Shown: positions 1 to 6,191 of the stretch, one piece after another
How the letters are laid out: each line of letters begins with the position of its first letter
Numbering within the stretch: the first letter of the stretch is position 1
Source of the DNA: Anaerolineaceae bacterium UBA3924
GTDB taxonomy: Bacteria; Chloroflexota; Anaerolineae; Anaerolineales; Anaerolineaceae
Length of the DNA stretch: 10,392 nt
Reading direction: 5' to 3'
NCBI GenBank assembly: GCA_002385985.1
Contig: DGEO01000033.1
Location: forward strand, 24,197 to 34,588
The notes under the pieces: generated by a model
What the model saw: only the letters and a program-made list of their open reading frames with translations
Databases searched by the model: none
Told to the model about the DNA's origin: nothing
Position numbers and translations under genes: made by a program

Positions 1-127
1 TCAGCAGCAGGGTCAGGCCGATGACCGCCGAGCGCTGCTTGAAGATGCGCCGCAGCGTCAGCCGCCACAGGCTGTTCGAGCGGTAATCCCGTACTTTGAG
101 CGGGAAGGTCTCAGAGATGGTGGCCAT
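1..127 (-). CDS. dppC: Peptide ABC transporter permease, DppC type (N-terminal fragment)
   Basis: Only the first 42 codons are in the window; the gene runs off the left edge. The visible protein starts MATISETFPLKVRDYRSNSL, followed by a basic patch (WRLTLRRIFKQR) and the beginning of a hydrophobic segment (SAVIGLTLLL). A polar N-terminal tail followed by R/K residues and the first membrane helix is the usual start of DppC/OppC-type permeases. The start codon lies 3 bp after the stop of the DppB-type gene, which is the normal order in dipeptide/oligopeptide importer operons (binding protein, DppB, DppC, then ATPases). It should form the second half of the heterodimeric inner-membrane channel. 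The family call rests mainly on position, since the diagnostic EAA loop is outside the window. Confidence 0.8.
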   Translation of the reverse strand, partial: MATISETFPLKVRDYRSNSLWRLTLRRIFKQRSAVIGLTLLL

Positions 128-130
128 GGC

Positions 131-1210
131 TCACTCCAGTCGGATGCGCGGGTCGATGAAGGTGTACGAGATGTCGACCAGCAGGTTGATGAATACGTAG
201 CCAATGGCGATGACCACGGTGAAGGCCTGGATAATGGGGAAGTCGCGGGCGGTGATGGCTTCGAAGAGGATGCGGCCGACCCCGGCAAAGCCGAAGATGG
301 TCTCGGTGAGCACCGCCCCGGCGAAGAGCGTGCCCACCTGCAGGCCGATGATGGTCACAATGGGCACCAGCGCGTTGCGGAAGGCGTGCCGCAGGATGAC
401 CAGCTGGCGGCGCAGGCCCTTGGCGCGCGCGGTGCGGATGTAGTCCTGCTTGAGCACCTCCAGCATGGAAGAGCGCGTCATGCGGGCGATGATGGCCATG
501 GGGATGGTGCTCAGCGCCAGCGAGGGCAGGATCAGGTGCTTGATGGCGCTGCCCAGCACGGCCCAGTCTCCGGTGATCAGCGAGTTGAAGACATAAAAAT
601 TGGAGATAAACTGCAGTATGTCTTCCAGAGTGGTGCCGGGGGGCACCTGCCAGCCCCAGACCTGATAGAAGGGAATCGAGACCACACCCGCGTCGAGGCG
701 GCTGGACGGCGGCAGCCAGAACGGCGTACCCTGCAGCTTGATGGCGAACAGATAGGCCAGCATCAACCCCAGCCAGTAGACCGGCATGGACACGCCGATG
801 TTGGCCCCGACCATGGTGATAACGTCCACCGGGGAGTTGTGGCGGACAGCGGCGATGATGCCGGCCGGGATGCCGATCAGCGTGGCGATCAGCAGGGCCG
901 AGAGGCCCAGTTCCATGGTGGTTGGCAGCCGCTCGATCAGGATGGTGGTCACCGGGCGGCTGAAGCGAATGGAGCTGCCGAAGTCACCCTGCAGCACGTT
1001 GTCCATATAGATGGCCAGCTGCACATAGATGGGCTTGTCCAGCCCGTGCTCGCGGGTGAAGCGCTCGCACACCGCGGGGGTGGCCTTCTCGCCCAGCATG
1101 GCACGGCACGGCTCGCCGGGGATCAGGCGGGCCAGCACAAACGTGACCACCATAATTCCGATGATGACGGGGATGGATGAAAGCAGGCGGCGGAGGATGT
1201 AATAAACCAT
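131..1210 (-). CDS. dppB: Peptide ABC transporter permease, DppB type
   Basis: A 359-residue inner-membrane permease of a dipeptide/oligopeptide or related (nickel, glycoside) ABC importer. It begins MVYYILRRLLSSIPVIIGIM, the characteristic DppB/OppB opening with a basic stretch and first helix. Typical family blocks follow: LARLIPGEP (27-35), HGLDKPIYVQ (55-64) and GDFGSS (75-80). Further helices lie at about 100-122, 132-158, 224-244, 281-302 and 325-347. The cytoplasmic EAA loop that contacts the ATPase is at 257-283 (YIRTARAKGL...RHAFRNALVP), and the C-terminus FIDPRIRLE is typical. Residues about 160-218 form a longer than usual extracytoplasmic segment, so the protein is roughly 20-50 residues longer than common DppB proteins. 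An AGGAGG at 1224-1229 precedes the start with a rather long 13-nt spacing. It lies 207 bp downstream of the binding-protein gene and 3 bp upstream of dppC. The substrate cannot be told from the sequence. Confidence 0.96.
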   Translation of the reverse strand: MVYYILRRLLSSIPVIIGIMVVTFVLARLIPGEPCRAMLGEKATPAVCERFTREHGLDKPIYVQLAIYMDNVLQGDFGSSIRFSRPVTTILIERLPTTMELGLSALLIATLIGIPAGIIAAVRHNSPVDVITMVGANIGVSMPVYWLGLMLAYLFAIKLQGTPFWLPPSSRLDAGVVSIPFYQVWGWQVPPGTTLEDILQFISNFYVFNSLITGDWAVLGSAIKHLILPSLALSTIPMAIIARMTRSSMLEVLKQDYIRTARAKGLRRQLVILRHAFRNALVPIVTIIGLQVGTLFAGAVLTETIFGFAGVGRILFEAITARDFPIIQAFTVVIAIGYVFINLLVDISYTFIDPRIRLE

Positions 1211-1231
1211 AGGTTCTACGTAGCCTCCTGG

Positions 1232-1320
1232 TTACCGGAATAAAGGTTCATAACCGGAGCGGTTTGATAACCGGAACCGGACCGGTATTAATTGGTCGAT
1301 TTTACCAATGTATACCGAAT
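1232..1320. repeat. Cluster of A/T-A-CCGG direct repeats in the dppB leader
   Basis: The intergenic stretch before dppB contains repeated (T/A)(T/A)ACCGG units: TTACCGGAA at 1232-1240, ATAACCGGA at 1250-1258 and again exactly at 1267-1275, a GGACCGGTATT block at about 1279-1289, and TATACCGAAT at 1311-1320. The first three are spaced 17-19 bp apart, close to two helical turns. They lie between the hairpin at 1339-1377 and the dppB Shine-Dalgarno. They may be binding sites for a regulator or just a degenerate spacer repeat; no protein can be named. Confidence 0.4.
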
Positions 1321-1338
1321 ATATAAAGATTAAGCTTA

Positions 1339-1377
1339 GCGCGAGATGAGAGTGGGTTCCCTGCTCTCATCTCGCGC
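1339..1377 (-). terminator. Strong intercistronic hairpin (partial terminator or mRNA stabiliser)
   Basis: A perfect 14-bp stem, GCGCGAGATGAGAG at 1339-1352 paired with CTCTCATCTCGCGC at 1364-1377, with an 11-nt loop. It lies 40 bp after the stop codon of the binding-protein gene. On the minus strand it is followed by AT-rich sequence (TAAGCTTAATCTTTATAT) but not a clean T-run. A hairpin between binding-protein and permease genes commonly lets the binding protein be made in excess, either by partial termination or by protecting the upstream mRNA 3' end. That role is inferred here. Confidence 0.65.
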
Positions 1378-1417
1378 CGTTGCTTAAGTCATCCGGTGTG
1401 GATGCGGCAGGGAGTGG

Positions 1418-3157
1418 CTATTCGCTCGTCGGCTCGGCGTTGAGCAGGTTCCCCCACAGGTAGGTGAAGTACTCGAACGCGCCGGTGTTGCCGATGTGCA
1501 GCGGGTGCGAAGCGTCCCAGGCGACGATCCAGGACATGACCACGTCGTTGGCGTCCAGCTTGGAGCCGTCATGGAACTGCACGCCCTCGCGCAGGGTGCA
1601 GGTCCACTCGGTGAGCTCTTCGTTGGCCTCGCAGCCGGTGGCCAGGGCCGGTTTCACCTCCGTGCCGCCCACTTCGTAGGCCAGCAGGGACTCGAGCACC
1701 TGCTCGCAGGCACGCAGCGATTCGCCGTCGGTCTCGTCGTTGCAGTACAGGGATATCGGCTCGCCGTTCTGCATCCAGACCAACTGGTTGCGCCCGGCCG
1801 GGTTCACCACGGCGAAGTACTCGTTGCCCAGCGGGCTGGCGTGCGCGCCTTCAACGTCCGCGCGGAAGGCCACGGCCGAGCCGGAGTGCAGCACCGGCAG
1901 CATGGGGACCAGCTCGCGGATGGCGTTGTTGGCCTGGATGTACAGCGCTTCGGCTTCAGCCGGGTCGGCGATCTGGGCCGCCTGTTCCAGCGGTTCGTAG
2001 ATCTCCGGGTGGGCTTCGCCGAACTGCCGGTTCTCGCGGGAGAAGTGGTAGTCCAGGAAGTTGGTGATGTGCGGGTAATCCGCGTTCCAGCCCAGCAGGT
2101 GTATGCCGTTCAGATTGCCGGCGGAAGACTGCTCCAGGAAGGCGCCGGATTCCATGACCTCGATAGTCACGTTGATGTTCAGGTTCTCAGCCAGCTGGGC
2201 CTGGATGTCGGTGGCCACCACGCTCGGCTCCGGCAGGTAAGGCCGGCCGATGTCACGGTAGTACAGCGTGGTGGAGAAGCCATCCGGATAGCCGGCCTCG
2301 GCCAGCAGCTCGCGGGCCCCTTCGGGGTCAAAATCGAACCACGGGTCACCGACGCAGGCGTTGGGCACGTCGCAGGGGGCGAAGTGCGTGGCAATTTCGG
2401 TGCCCGGCGGGAAGAAGTTGTCGATGATGCGCTGGCGATCGATGGCCATGGCTATCGCCCGGCGCACGCGCACGTCATCGAAGGGCTCGTAGAAGTTGGT
2501 GAAGCCCACGTAGAAGACGTTCAGCGCGGTGCGCTCCAGCAGCTGCATGTTCGGGTCATTGGCCACCACCTCGAAGTCGTCCGCGCCGACGTTGTCAATG
2601 CCGTCGACGGTGCCGGACTGCAGCTCGAGCAGGCGGGCTGCGGGTTCCTGACCCCAGCGGAAGATGAGCGTTTCGGTGATGGCCGGCTCGCCCCAGTAGT
2701 TGTCGAAGCGGCGGAAGACGACGCTGTCACCGCGGTTCCAGGAGTCCAGCATATACGGACCGGTGCCGATGGGCCGCTCCAGGATGCTGCGGTCTTCCAT
2801 GGCGCTCTCGATCCATTCGCGCGGCTGGATGGCGAAGGCGATGAAAGCCGCCTTCGAGGGGAAGGCCGGATCGGGCCGGCACATGCTGAACCGGACGGTC
2901 AGCTCATCCACCGCGGCGATCTCGCGGATGATGCCGCCGTATTCGCAGTCCGGGGCGGCCAGCGAGAGCGGCTCGAAGTCACCGGCGGGTTCGGTCGCCG
3001 CGGATGGCGGGGCGGTCTCCTCTGGACCGGCAGGGGTGTCCCCCGGCTCTCCGGGCGGTGCGGCTGTGTCTGTCACGGTTGGAGCCGTACAGGCCGCCAG
3101 TACCATGCTGAGCAGGACCAGACCTGACAGCAGTAAATACCACTTGTGTGAACGCAT
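1418..3157 (-). CDS. Peptide ABC transporter substrate-binding lipoprotein (family 5), apparently circularly permuted
   Basis: A 579-residue lipoprotein that binds the substrate outside the membrane and delivers it to the DppB/DppC permease. The start at 3157 is preferred over an in-frame ATG at 3175 because AAAGGAGGAG lies 5 nt ahead and the signal peptide then starts normally (MRSHKWYLLLSGLVLL). The lipobox is LAAC with acylated Cys23, followed by a Pro/Thr/Glu/Ala-rich tether to about residue 60. Family 5 blocks are clear but in an unusual order. Residues 70-110 match what normally follows the first third (VDELTVRFSMCRPDPAFP). Then come IGTGPYMLDSW (130-140), DNYWGEP (152-158), PFDDVRVRRAIAMAID (225-240) and the LLAEAGYPDGF block (284-294). 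The canonical N-terminal part is at the C-terminus, residues 469-579: EQVLESLLAYE, LREGVQFHDG (522-531) and DVVMSW. Eight cysteines besides Cys23 (71, 93, 262, 268, 472, 484, 509, 520) suggest disulfides. The peptide-type assignment is sound; the true ligand is unknown. Confidence 0.95.
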   Translation of the reverse strand: MRSHKWYLLLSGLVLLSMVLAACTAPTVTDTAAPPGEPGDTPAGPEETAPPSAATEPAGDFEPLSLAAPDCEYGGIIREIAAVDELTVRFSMCRPDPAFPSKAAFIAFAIQPREWIESAMEDRSILERPIGTGPYMLDSWNRGDSVVFRRFDNYWGEPAITETLIFRWGQEPAARLLELQSGTVDGIDNVGADDFEVVANDPNMQLLERTALNVFYVGFTNFYEPFDDVRVRRAIAMAIDRQRIIDNFFPPGTEIATHFAPCDVPNACVGDPWFDFDPEGARELLAEAGYPDGFSTTLYYRDIGRPYLPEPSVVATDIQAQLAENLNINVTIEVMESGAFLEQSSAGNLNGIHLLGWNADYPHITNFLDYHFSRENRQFGEAHPEIYEPLEQAAQIADPAEAEALYIQANNAIRELVPMLPVLHSGSAVAFRADVEGAHASPLGNEYFAVVNPAGRNQLVWMQNGEPISLYCNDETDGESLRACEQVLESLLAYEVGGTEVKPALATGCEANEELTEWTCTLREGVQFHDGSKLDANDVVMSWIVAWDASHPLHIGNTGAFEYFTYLWGNLLNAEPTSE

Positions 3158-3242
3158 TTTCTCCTCCTTTGGCAAGGCAGACGGACGAATGCAACCAGTA
3201 ATGTGGCGTTTGAGATCAGGCTGTTGGGTTATGGGTCCGGCT

Positions 3243-3303
3243 TCACCTCCTTGTGCAGTGCGGGAACGGGCGGTTACTTCTTCCGGTAACCCGCAGTGTG
3301 CAC
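3243..3303 (-). promoter_or_regulatory. Structured 5' leader of the binding-protein mRNA with orphan Shine-Dalgarno
   Basis: Read on the minus strand, GTGCA (3303-3299) can pair with TGCAC (3257-3253), and GCGGG (3294-3290) with CCCGC (3264-3260). Alternatively GCGGGTTAC (3294-3286) pairs with GTAACCGC (3277-3270, one bulge). The two folds compete for the same GCGGG strand. The structure ends directly at AAGGAGGTGA (3252-3243), a near-perfect anti-16S match with no start codon at a usable distance downstream. An ATG at 3308-3306 opens a 21-codon frame (MACTLRVTGR...) that ends at the TGA of that motif, but it has no Shine-Dalgarno of its own. Attenuator, riboswitch-like element or chance are all possible. 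Confidence 0.35.
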
Positions 3304-3329
3304 GCCATCTATGACTTAATTAATGGATG

Positions 3330-3357
3330 ATTGTAGCAATTTGACCGCAAGATTCAA
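3330..3357 (-). promoter_or_regulatory. Sigma70-like promoter for the peptide transporter operon
   Basis: On the minus strand, TTGAAT (3357-3352) and TACAAT (3335-3330) are separated by 16 bp, matching the -35/-10 consensus at four and five of six positions. Transcription would start near 3323, giving a leader of about 165 nt before the binding-protein ATG at 3157. It is the best promoter-like match seen in this intergenic interval. Confidence 0.5.
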
Positions 3358-3765
3358 GCGGTATGCCGCAATCTGCCATCAAAAAGGGCAGAAACTAGCC
3401 AGAGGTATAGTGTTTCGTTGTCAACTGGCCAGGGCGAAATTAAGAAGATTATATAGATGATAATAGTATAGTAATTCCCGCGCTTGTGCAAGAGCAGGAT
3501 CAGGGAGAGTGTGGGCGATTGGTGGTAGGATGGCGTTGTTACCCATTCTCCCCCTGTCCCTATGGGCCTTGCCCAAAGAAGACCCCATTTCTCGCGCGGC
3601 CGGGAAGAGGTTGCCTACCCATCCCCCAACCCCCACCACGGTACTCTCTTCCCCCCTTCCCTATAGGTAAGGGGGGCCACCCCCATGGGCGAAGCCAATG
3701 GGGGCAGGTAGGGGATGGGCAAAGCTCGGAACACCCGCTCCGGAGTAAAAAAACTCACCGTCTGC
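3358..3765. other. Non-coding interval between the hydrolase pair and the transporter operon
   Basis: No credible gene was found here. From 3433 to 3475 the sequence is strikingly AT-rich for this genome and includes a TATAAT on the minus strand (3453-3448) with a poor -35, so it could be a secondary promoter for the transporter operon. From about 3540 to 3720 it is rich in C- and G-runs and inverted repeats, described as a separate repeat entry. Just past the hydrolase stop codon the minus strand has a run of seven T (3754-3748), but I could not find a convincing stem before it, so a terminator is not claimed. A short open frame on the minus strand (3639-3421) lacks a ribosome site and family resemblance. 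Confidence 0.55.
3564..3719. repeat. Cluster of GC-rich inverted repeats (REP-like)
   Basis: Several hairpins are packed together: GGGC-CTT-GCCC at 3564-3574; CCCCCCTT at 3651-3658 with AAGGGGGG at 3669-3676, enclosing palindromic CCTATAGG; and CCCCCAT at 3680-3686 with ATGGGGG at 3698-3704, whose loop contains a further GGC-GAA-GCC stem. A longer-range pair, CCCATCCCC (3618-3626) with GGGGATGGG (3711-3719), encloses the last two. Short CATGGGCGAAGCC-type palindromes of this kind tend to recur in intergenic spaces of some genomes, so this may be one copy of a dispersed repeat family. Within this window it has no second complete copy. Confidence 0.5.
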
Positions 3766-4593
3766 TCAGGCCAGGTGCCTCTCAAACCACTCCACCGCTT
3801 CTCGCCGCATGGCGGATGAAACCCTGTGAGCGACGCCTTCGTACAGGGTCAGGCGAAGGCGGTCCGGGTGCTGCCGGTAGAGCGGCTGCATCTCCTTATA
3901 GAACTGCAGGCTGTAGAACCTGGGCGCGTCCAGGTCCACCTCGCCGCACTGCAGCAGCAGCGGGCGCGGGGCGTAGCGCTCCTTCAGCGCCTGGACGGGG
4001 TCCAGCGCGCGGATAAAGTCGGAGTCTGCCGCGGCGGCGTCCTCGTTAACCTGCCCGGCAAAGCGGGGATCGGCGCGGGCCTCGACCAGCAGGTCCTCCC
4101 AGCGCAGCGCCAGGGTGGGAAAGCTGATCTGGGCAGCCAGGGCGCGGATTTGCGGGTAACGGGCAGCGCACACGCAGCCGGTGAACCCGCCCATGGACGC
4201 GCCGGCCATCCCCAGCCGGTCCGCGTCCACGCGCGGGTCGCCTTCCAGCGCCTCAAGCAGGCGCCCTACGTCCTGCGCGGTCCGCTCGACGATGCGCATC
4301 ATCCACAGGTAGCGGGACAGGCCGGAGCCTTCGGGGCTGCGGCCAGGTTCCGGCGGCTGCGGGCCGTCGTTCAGCGGCGGGCGGGACCGCGCTCCGTGCA
4401 TGGCCGCGTCCAACGAGATGACGAAAAGGCCGCGCTCGGCAAGCTGGTAGCCGAGCTCCACCCCGGCGCGGCGGTCCAGGGTGAAACCGTGCACATACAG
4501 CACTGCCGGCCGGCGCCCGGTACCGCCCTCCGGGGCGATAGTCAGCACGGGCAGCCCGGCCAGGGTGGTGTCTTCCAGCCGGTAAGTCTCCAT
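3766..4593 (-). CDS. Alpha/beta hydrolase, YjfP/YitV-like esterase
   Basis: A 275-residue single-domain alpha/beta hydrolase, close to the length of the YjfP/YitV-type esterase group. The oxyanion-hole motif is YVHGF (33-37). The nucleophile elbow GASMG gives Ser133 as the catalytic residue. The acid is probably Asp220 or Asp222 in CGEVDLDAP, and the base is His256 in EGVAHRVS. DAAMHGARS (62-70) matches the family's DxxxHG block after the second strand, and RPLLLQCG (210-217) is the strand before the acid. An insertion of proline- and glycine-rich residues at about 73-92 and a helical cap at about 158-200 probably shape the substrate pocket. There is no signal peptide, so it should be cytoplasmic. 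GGGGAGGAG precedes the start, and the gene follows the beta-lactamase-type gene by 17 bp, so the two are probably co-transcribed. The substrate is unknown, probably a small ester. Confidence 0.92.
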   Translation of the reverse strand: METYRLEDTTLAGLPVLTIAPEGGTGRRPAVLYVHGFTLDRRAGVELGYQLAERGLFVISLDAAMHGARSRPPLNDGPQPPEPGRSPEGSGLSRYLWMMRIVERTAQDVGRLLEALEGDPRVDADRLGMAGASMGGFTGCVCAARYPQIRALAAQISFPTLALRWEDLLVEARADPRFAGQVNEDAAAADSDFIRALDPVQALKERYAPRPLLLQCGEVDLDAPRFYSLQFYKEMQPLYRQHPDRLRLTLYEGVAHRVSSAMRREAVEWFERHLA

Positions 4594-4610
4594 TTGTCTC
4601 CTCCCCCGGG

Positions 4611-6068
4611 TCAGTCCTCCGCCCGGCGGACGTCCAGCTCGCGGAAGTCCACGTCCAGCAGGTTGGGCTGGTCAAAGGTCATGCCGATAACCCGGCCGCG
4701 GGTGTCAAATTGAAAGGCCAGCAGCCCGTCCGGGATGTAAGGGTCTCTCCATGTGAGGCGGAAGGTGTCGTAGTGCCAGTGGGACAGATCGGCGGTGAAG
4801 GCCGGGGTTTGGCTGAAGCGCAGCACCAGCCCGCCGTCCTCCAGCGACACGGTGATCTCCCCGTAGGCCGGGTCTTCGTAGCAGCCGGCGTATTCGGCCA
4901 GCGGGTGCGAGGGACGCGTTCCGGTTACCCGTCCCTCAAAACGCCGGCGGTAGGCCCGGGCTTCATTTTCCTGCATTTCCGCCGACATGCGTTTATACTC
5001 GGCCGGCCAGCTGAGCGGCTGGCCCTGCAGAAGGTGCACCAGCAGGCGCAGAGTCACCAGATGGGCGATGGGGGATTCGCTGTTGCTCAGCGCGATGATG
5101 CCCAGCCCATCGGCGGGAACCAGGGTCAGCAGGGTGCGGTAGCCGTCCACCCCGCCGGCGTGGAAGATGATCTTGCGGCCGTACTGGTAGCGGATGTGCC
5201 AGCCCAGGCCGTAGGCGTTGAACAGGGCTGAGCTGAAGGGCATGTCCTCGTCCACCGGAATGATCGTTTGCGGCTCGGTCAGCTGCGCCAGTGTTTCAGC
5301 GCGCACCAGCCGGCGGCCTTCGAAGACGCCCTGGTTTAGGTAGAAGACGGCGTAGCGGGCCAGCTCGGCCGCGGAAGTGTTGATCGAGGCGGCCGGGCCG
5401 ACGTTGTCATGCGAGCGCACCGGCACGGGCTGCTGAATCCCGCGCAGCGGGGCGTGAGGTAGAGCGACGTTGTCGCGCAGGGCCAGCTCAGTCACCGTGG
5501 AGGTGGTGCGGACCATGCCCAGCGGGTCGAAGATGCGCCGGCGCAGGAAATCGTCCCAGCTGATGCCGGTCAGCGCCGGGATCAGCTCGCCGGCGACCAG
5601 GAACATCACGTTCTGGTAGGCGTAGCGGCTGCGAAAGCTGGAAACCGGCTTGAGATAGCGCAGCCGGCGGATCACCTCGGCCCGGCTGTAGCCGGAGCCG
5701 TACCACAGCGTCCCGCCGGCCACCTCGCGCAGTCCGCTGTTGTGGCGCAGCAGGTCGCGCACGGTGATCTCACGGCTGGCAAAGGGGTCGAACAGTTCGA
5801 ACCCCGGCATCAGGTCGGCCACGCGCCGGTCCCAGTCCAGCCGGCCTTCGTCGACCAGCATGGCAAGGGCGGTGGCGGTGAAGGTTTTAGTAATGGAGGC
5901 AATGCCGAACAGCGAGTGCTCGTCGACCGGGCGCTTCTCGCCCTCCTTCAAACAGCCGTAGCCGCGGGCCAGCGTGATCCGGCGGTCCTGGATGACGGCC
6001 AGCGAAAGGCCGGGTACGTTCAAATCCTGCATGGCGGCAGGGATCAGTCGGTCCAGCGCAGCGTCCAT
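4611..6068 (-). CDS. Serine hydrolase, beta-lactamase class C / penicillin-binding protein family
   Basis: A serine hydrolase of the AmpC/esterase EstB type fold. Numbering from an alternative upstream ATG at 6101 (496 residues), the three active-site motifs are intact: Ser69-Ile-Thr-Lys72 (SxxK), Tyr162-Gln-Asn164 (YxN) and His314-Ala-Gly316 (HxG). The stretches NVPGLSLAVIQD (28-39), LFGIASITKTFTATA and DLLRHNSGL are family hallmarks. After the catalytic domain, about residues 398-490 form a small beta-rich C-terminal domain of the DUF3471 kind (LAEYAGCYED...). I prefer the start at 6068 (485 residues, MDAALDRLIP...) because GAGAGGGG precedes it, whereas the ATG at 6101 has no ribosome site and lies 5 nt from a TATAAT. 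No signal peptide is visible, which argues against a periplasmic beta-lactamase and for an intracellular esterase or peptidase. It is the first gene of a two-gene unit with the alpha/beta hydrolase. Confidence 0.92.
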   Translation of the reverse strand: MDAALDRLIPAAMQDLNVPGLSLAVIQDRRITLARGYGCLKEGEKRPVDEHSLFGIASITKTFTATALAMLVDEGRLDWDRRVADLMPGFELFDPFASREITVRDLLRHNSGLREVAGGTLWYGSGYSRAEVIRRLRYLKPVSSFRSRYAYQNVMFLVAGELIPALTGISWDDFLRRRIFDPLGMVRTTSTVTELALRDNVALPHAPLRGIQQPVPVRSHDNVGPAASINTSAAELARYAVFYLNQGVFEGRRLVRAETLAQLTEPQTIIPVDEDMPFSSALFNAYGLGWHIRYQYGRKIIFHAGGVDGYRTLLTLVPADGLGIIALSNSESPIAHLVTLRLLVHLLQGQPLSWPAEYKRMSAEMQENEARAYRRRFEGRVTGTRPSHPLAEYAGCYEDPAYGEITVSLEDGGLVLRFSQTPAFTADLSHWHYDTFRLTWRDPYIPDGLLAFQFDTRGRVIGMTFDQPNLLDVDFRELDVRRAED

Positions 6069-6106
6069 GTCCCCTCTCTTATCGCCCGGAATGTTGATCA
6101 TGGCTC

Positions 6107-6112
6107 ATTATA
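6107..6112 (-). promoter_or_regulatory. Perfect -10 box for the serine hydrolase operon
   Basis: TATAAT on the minus strand, placed so that transcription would begin near 6100, about 30 nt before the preferred start at 6068. I see no good -35 hexamer: the position 17 bp upstream reads GGCCAG and falls inside the terminator stem of the preceding gene. It may therefore be weak or need an activator. Confidence 0.4.
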
Positions 6113-6129
6113 CGCCAGGTGAAATGGGA

Positions 6130-6154
6130 CTGGCCCCTCGATGAGAGGGGCCAG
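6130..6154 (-). terminator. Hairpin terminator of the sigma/anti-sigma operon
   Basis: A perfect 10-bp GC-rich stem, CTGGCCCCTC (6130-6139) and GAGGGGCCAG (6145-6154), with a 5-nt loop, 37 bp beyond the anti-sigma stop codon. On the minus strand it is followed by TCCCATTTC, only modestly T-rich, so termination may be incomplete. Confidence 0.65.
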
Positions 6155-6191
6155 CCAGAGCAAAGAGATGTGCGAAGTTTTCTATTTCCGA

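Noticed and set aside
1496..3127. Plus-strand open frame (543 codons) opposite the binding-protein gene
   Set aside because: It mirrors the codon structure of the lipoprotein gene and shows no recognisable domain or ribosome site.
3158..3175. Upstream ATG for the binding-protein gene at 3175
   Set aside because: It would add MPKEEK in front of a normal lipoprotein signal peptide, and the strong AAAGGAGGAG lies between the two ATGs, favouring 3157.
3361..3386. Small TCTGCC...GGCAGA hairpin as a terminator
   Set aside because: Only a 6-bp stem with a 9-nt loop, and no gene ends just upstream of it on either strand.
3421..3639. Minus-strand frame of 72 codons in the long intergenic region
   Set aside because: No Shine-Dalgarno, no family resemblance, and it crosses the AT-rich promoter-like stretch and the repeat cluster.
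3486..4016. Plus-strand frame of 176 codons at the 3' end of the hydrolase
   Set aside because: It mostly translates the GC-rich inverted repeats and the antisense of the hydrolase; proline- and arginine-rich with no motif.
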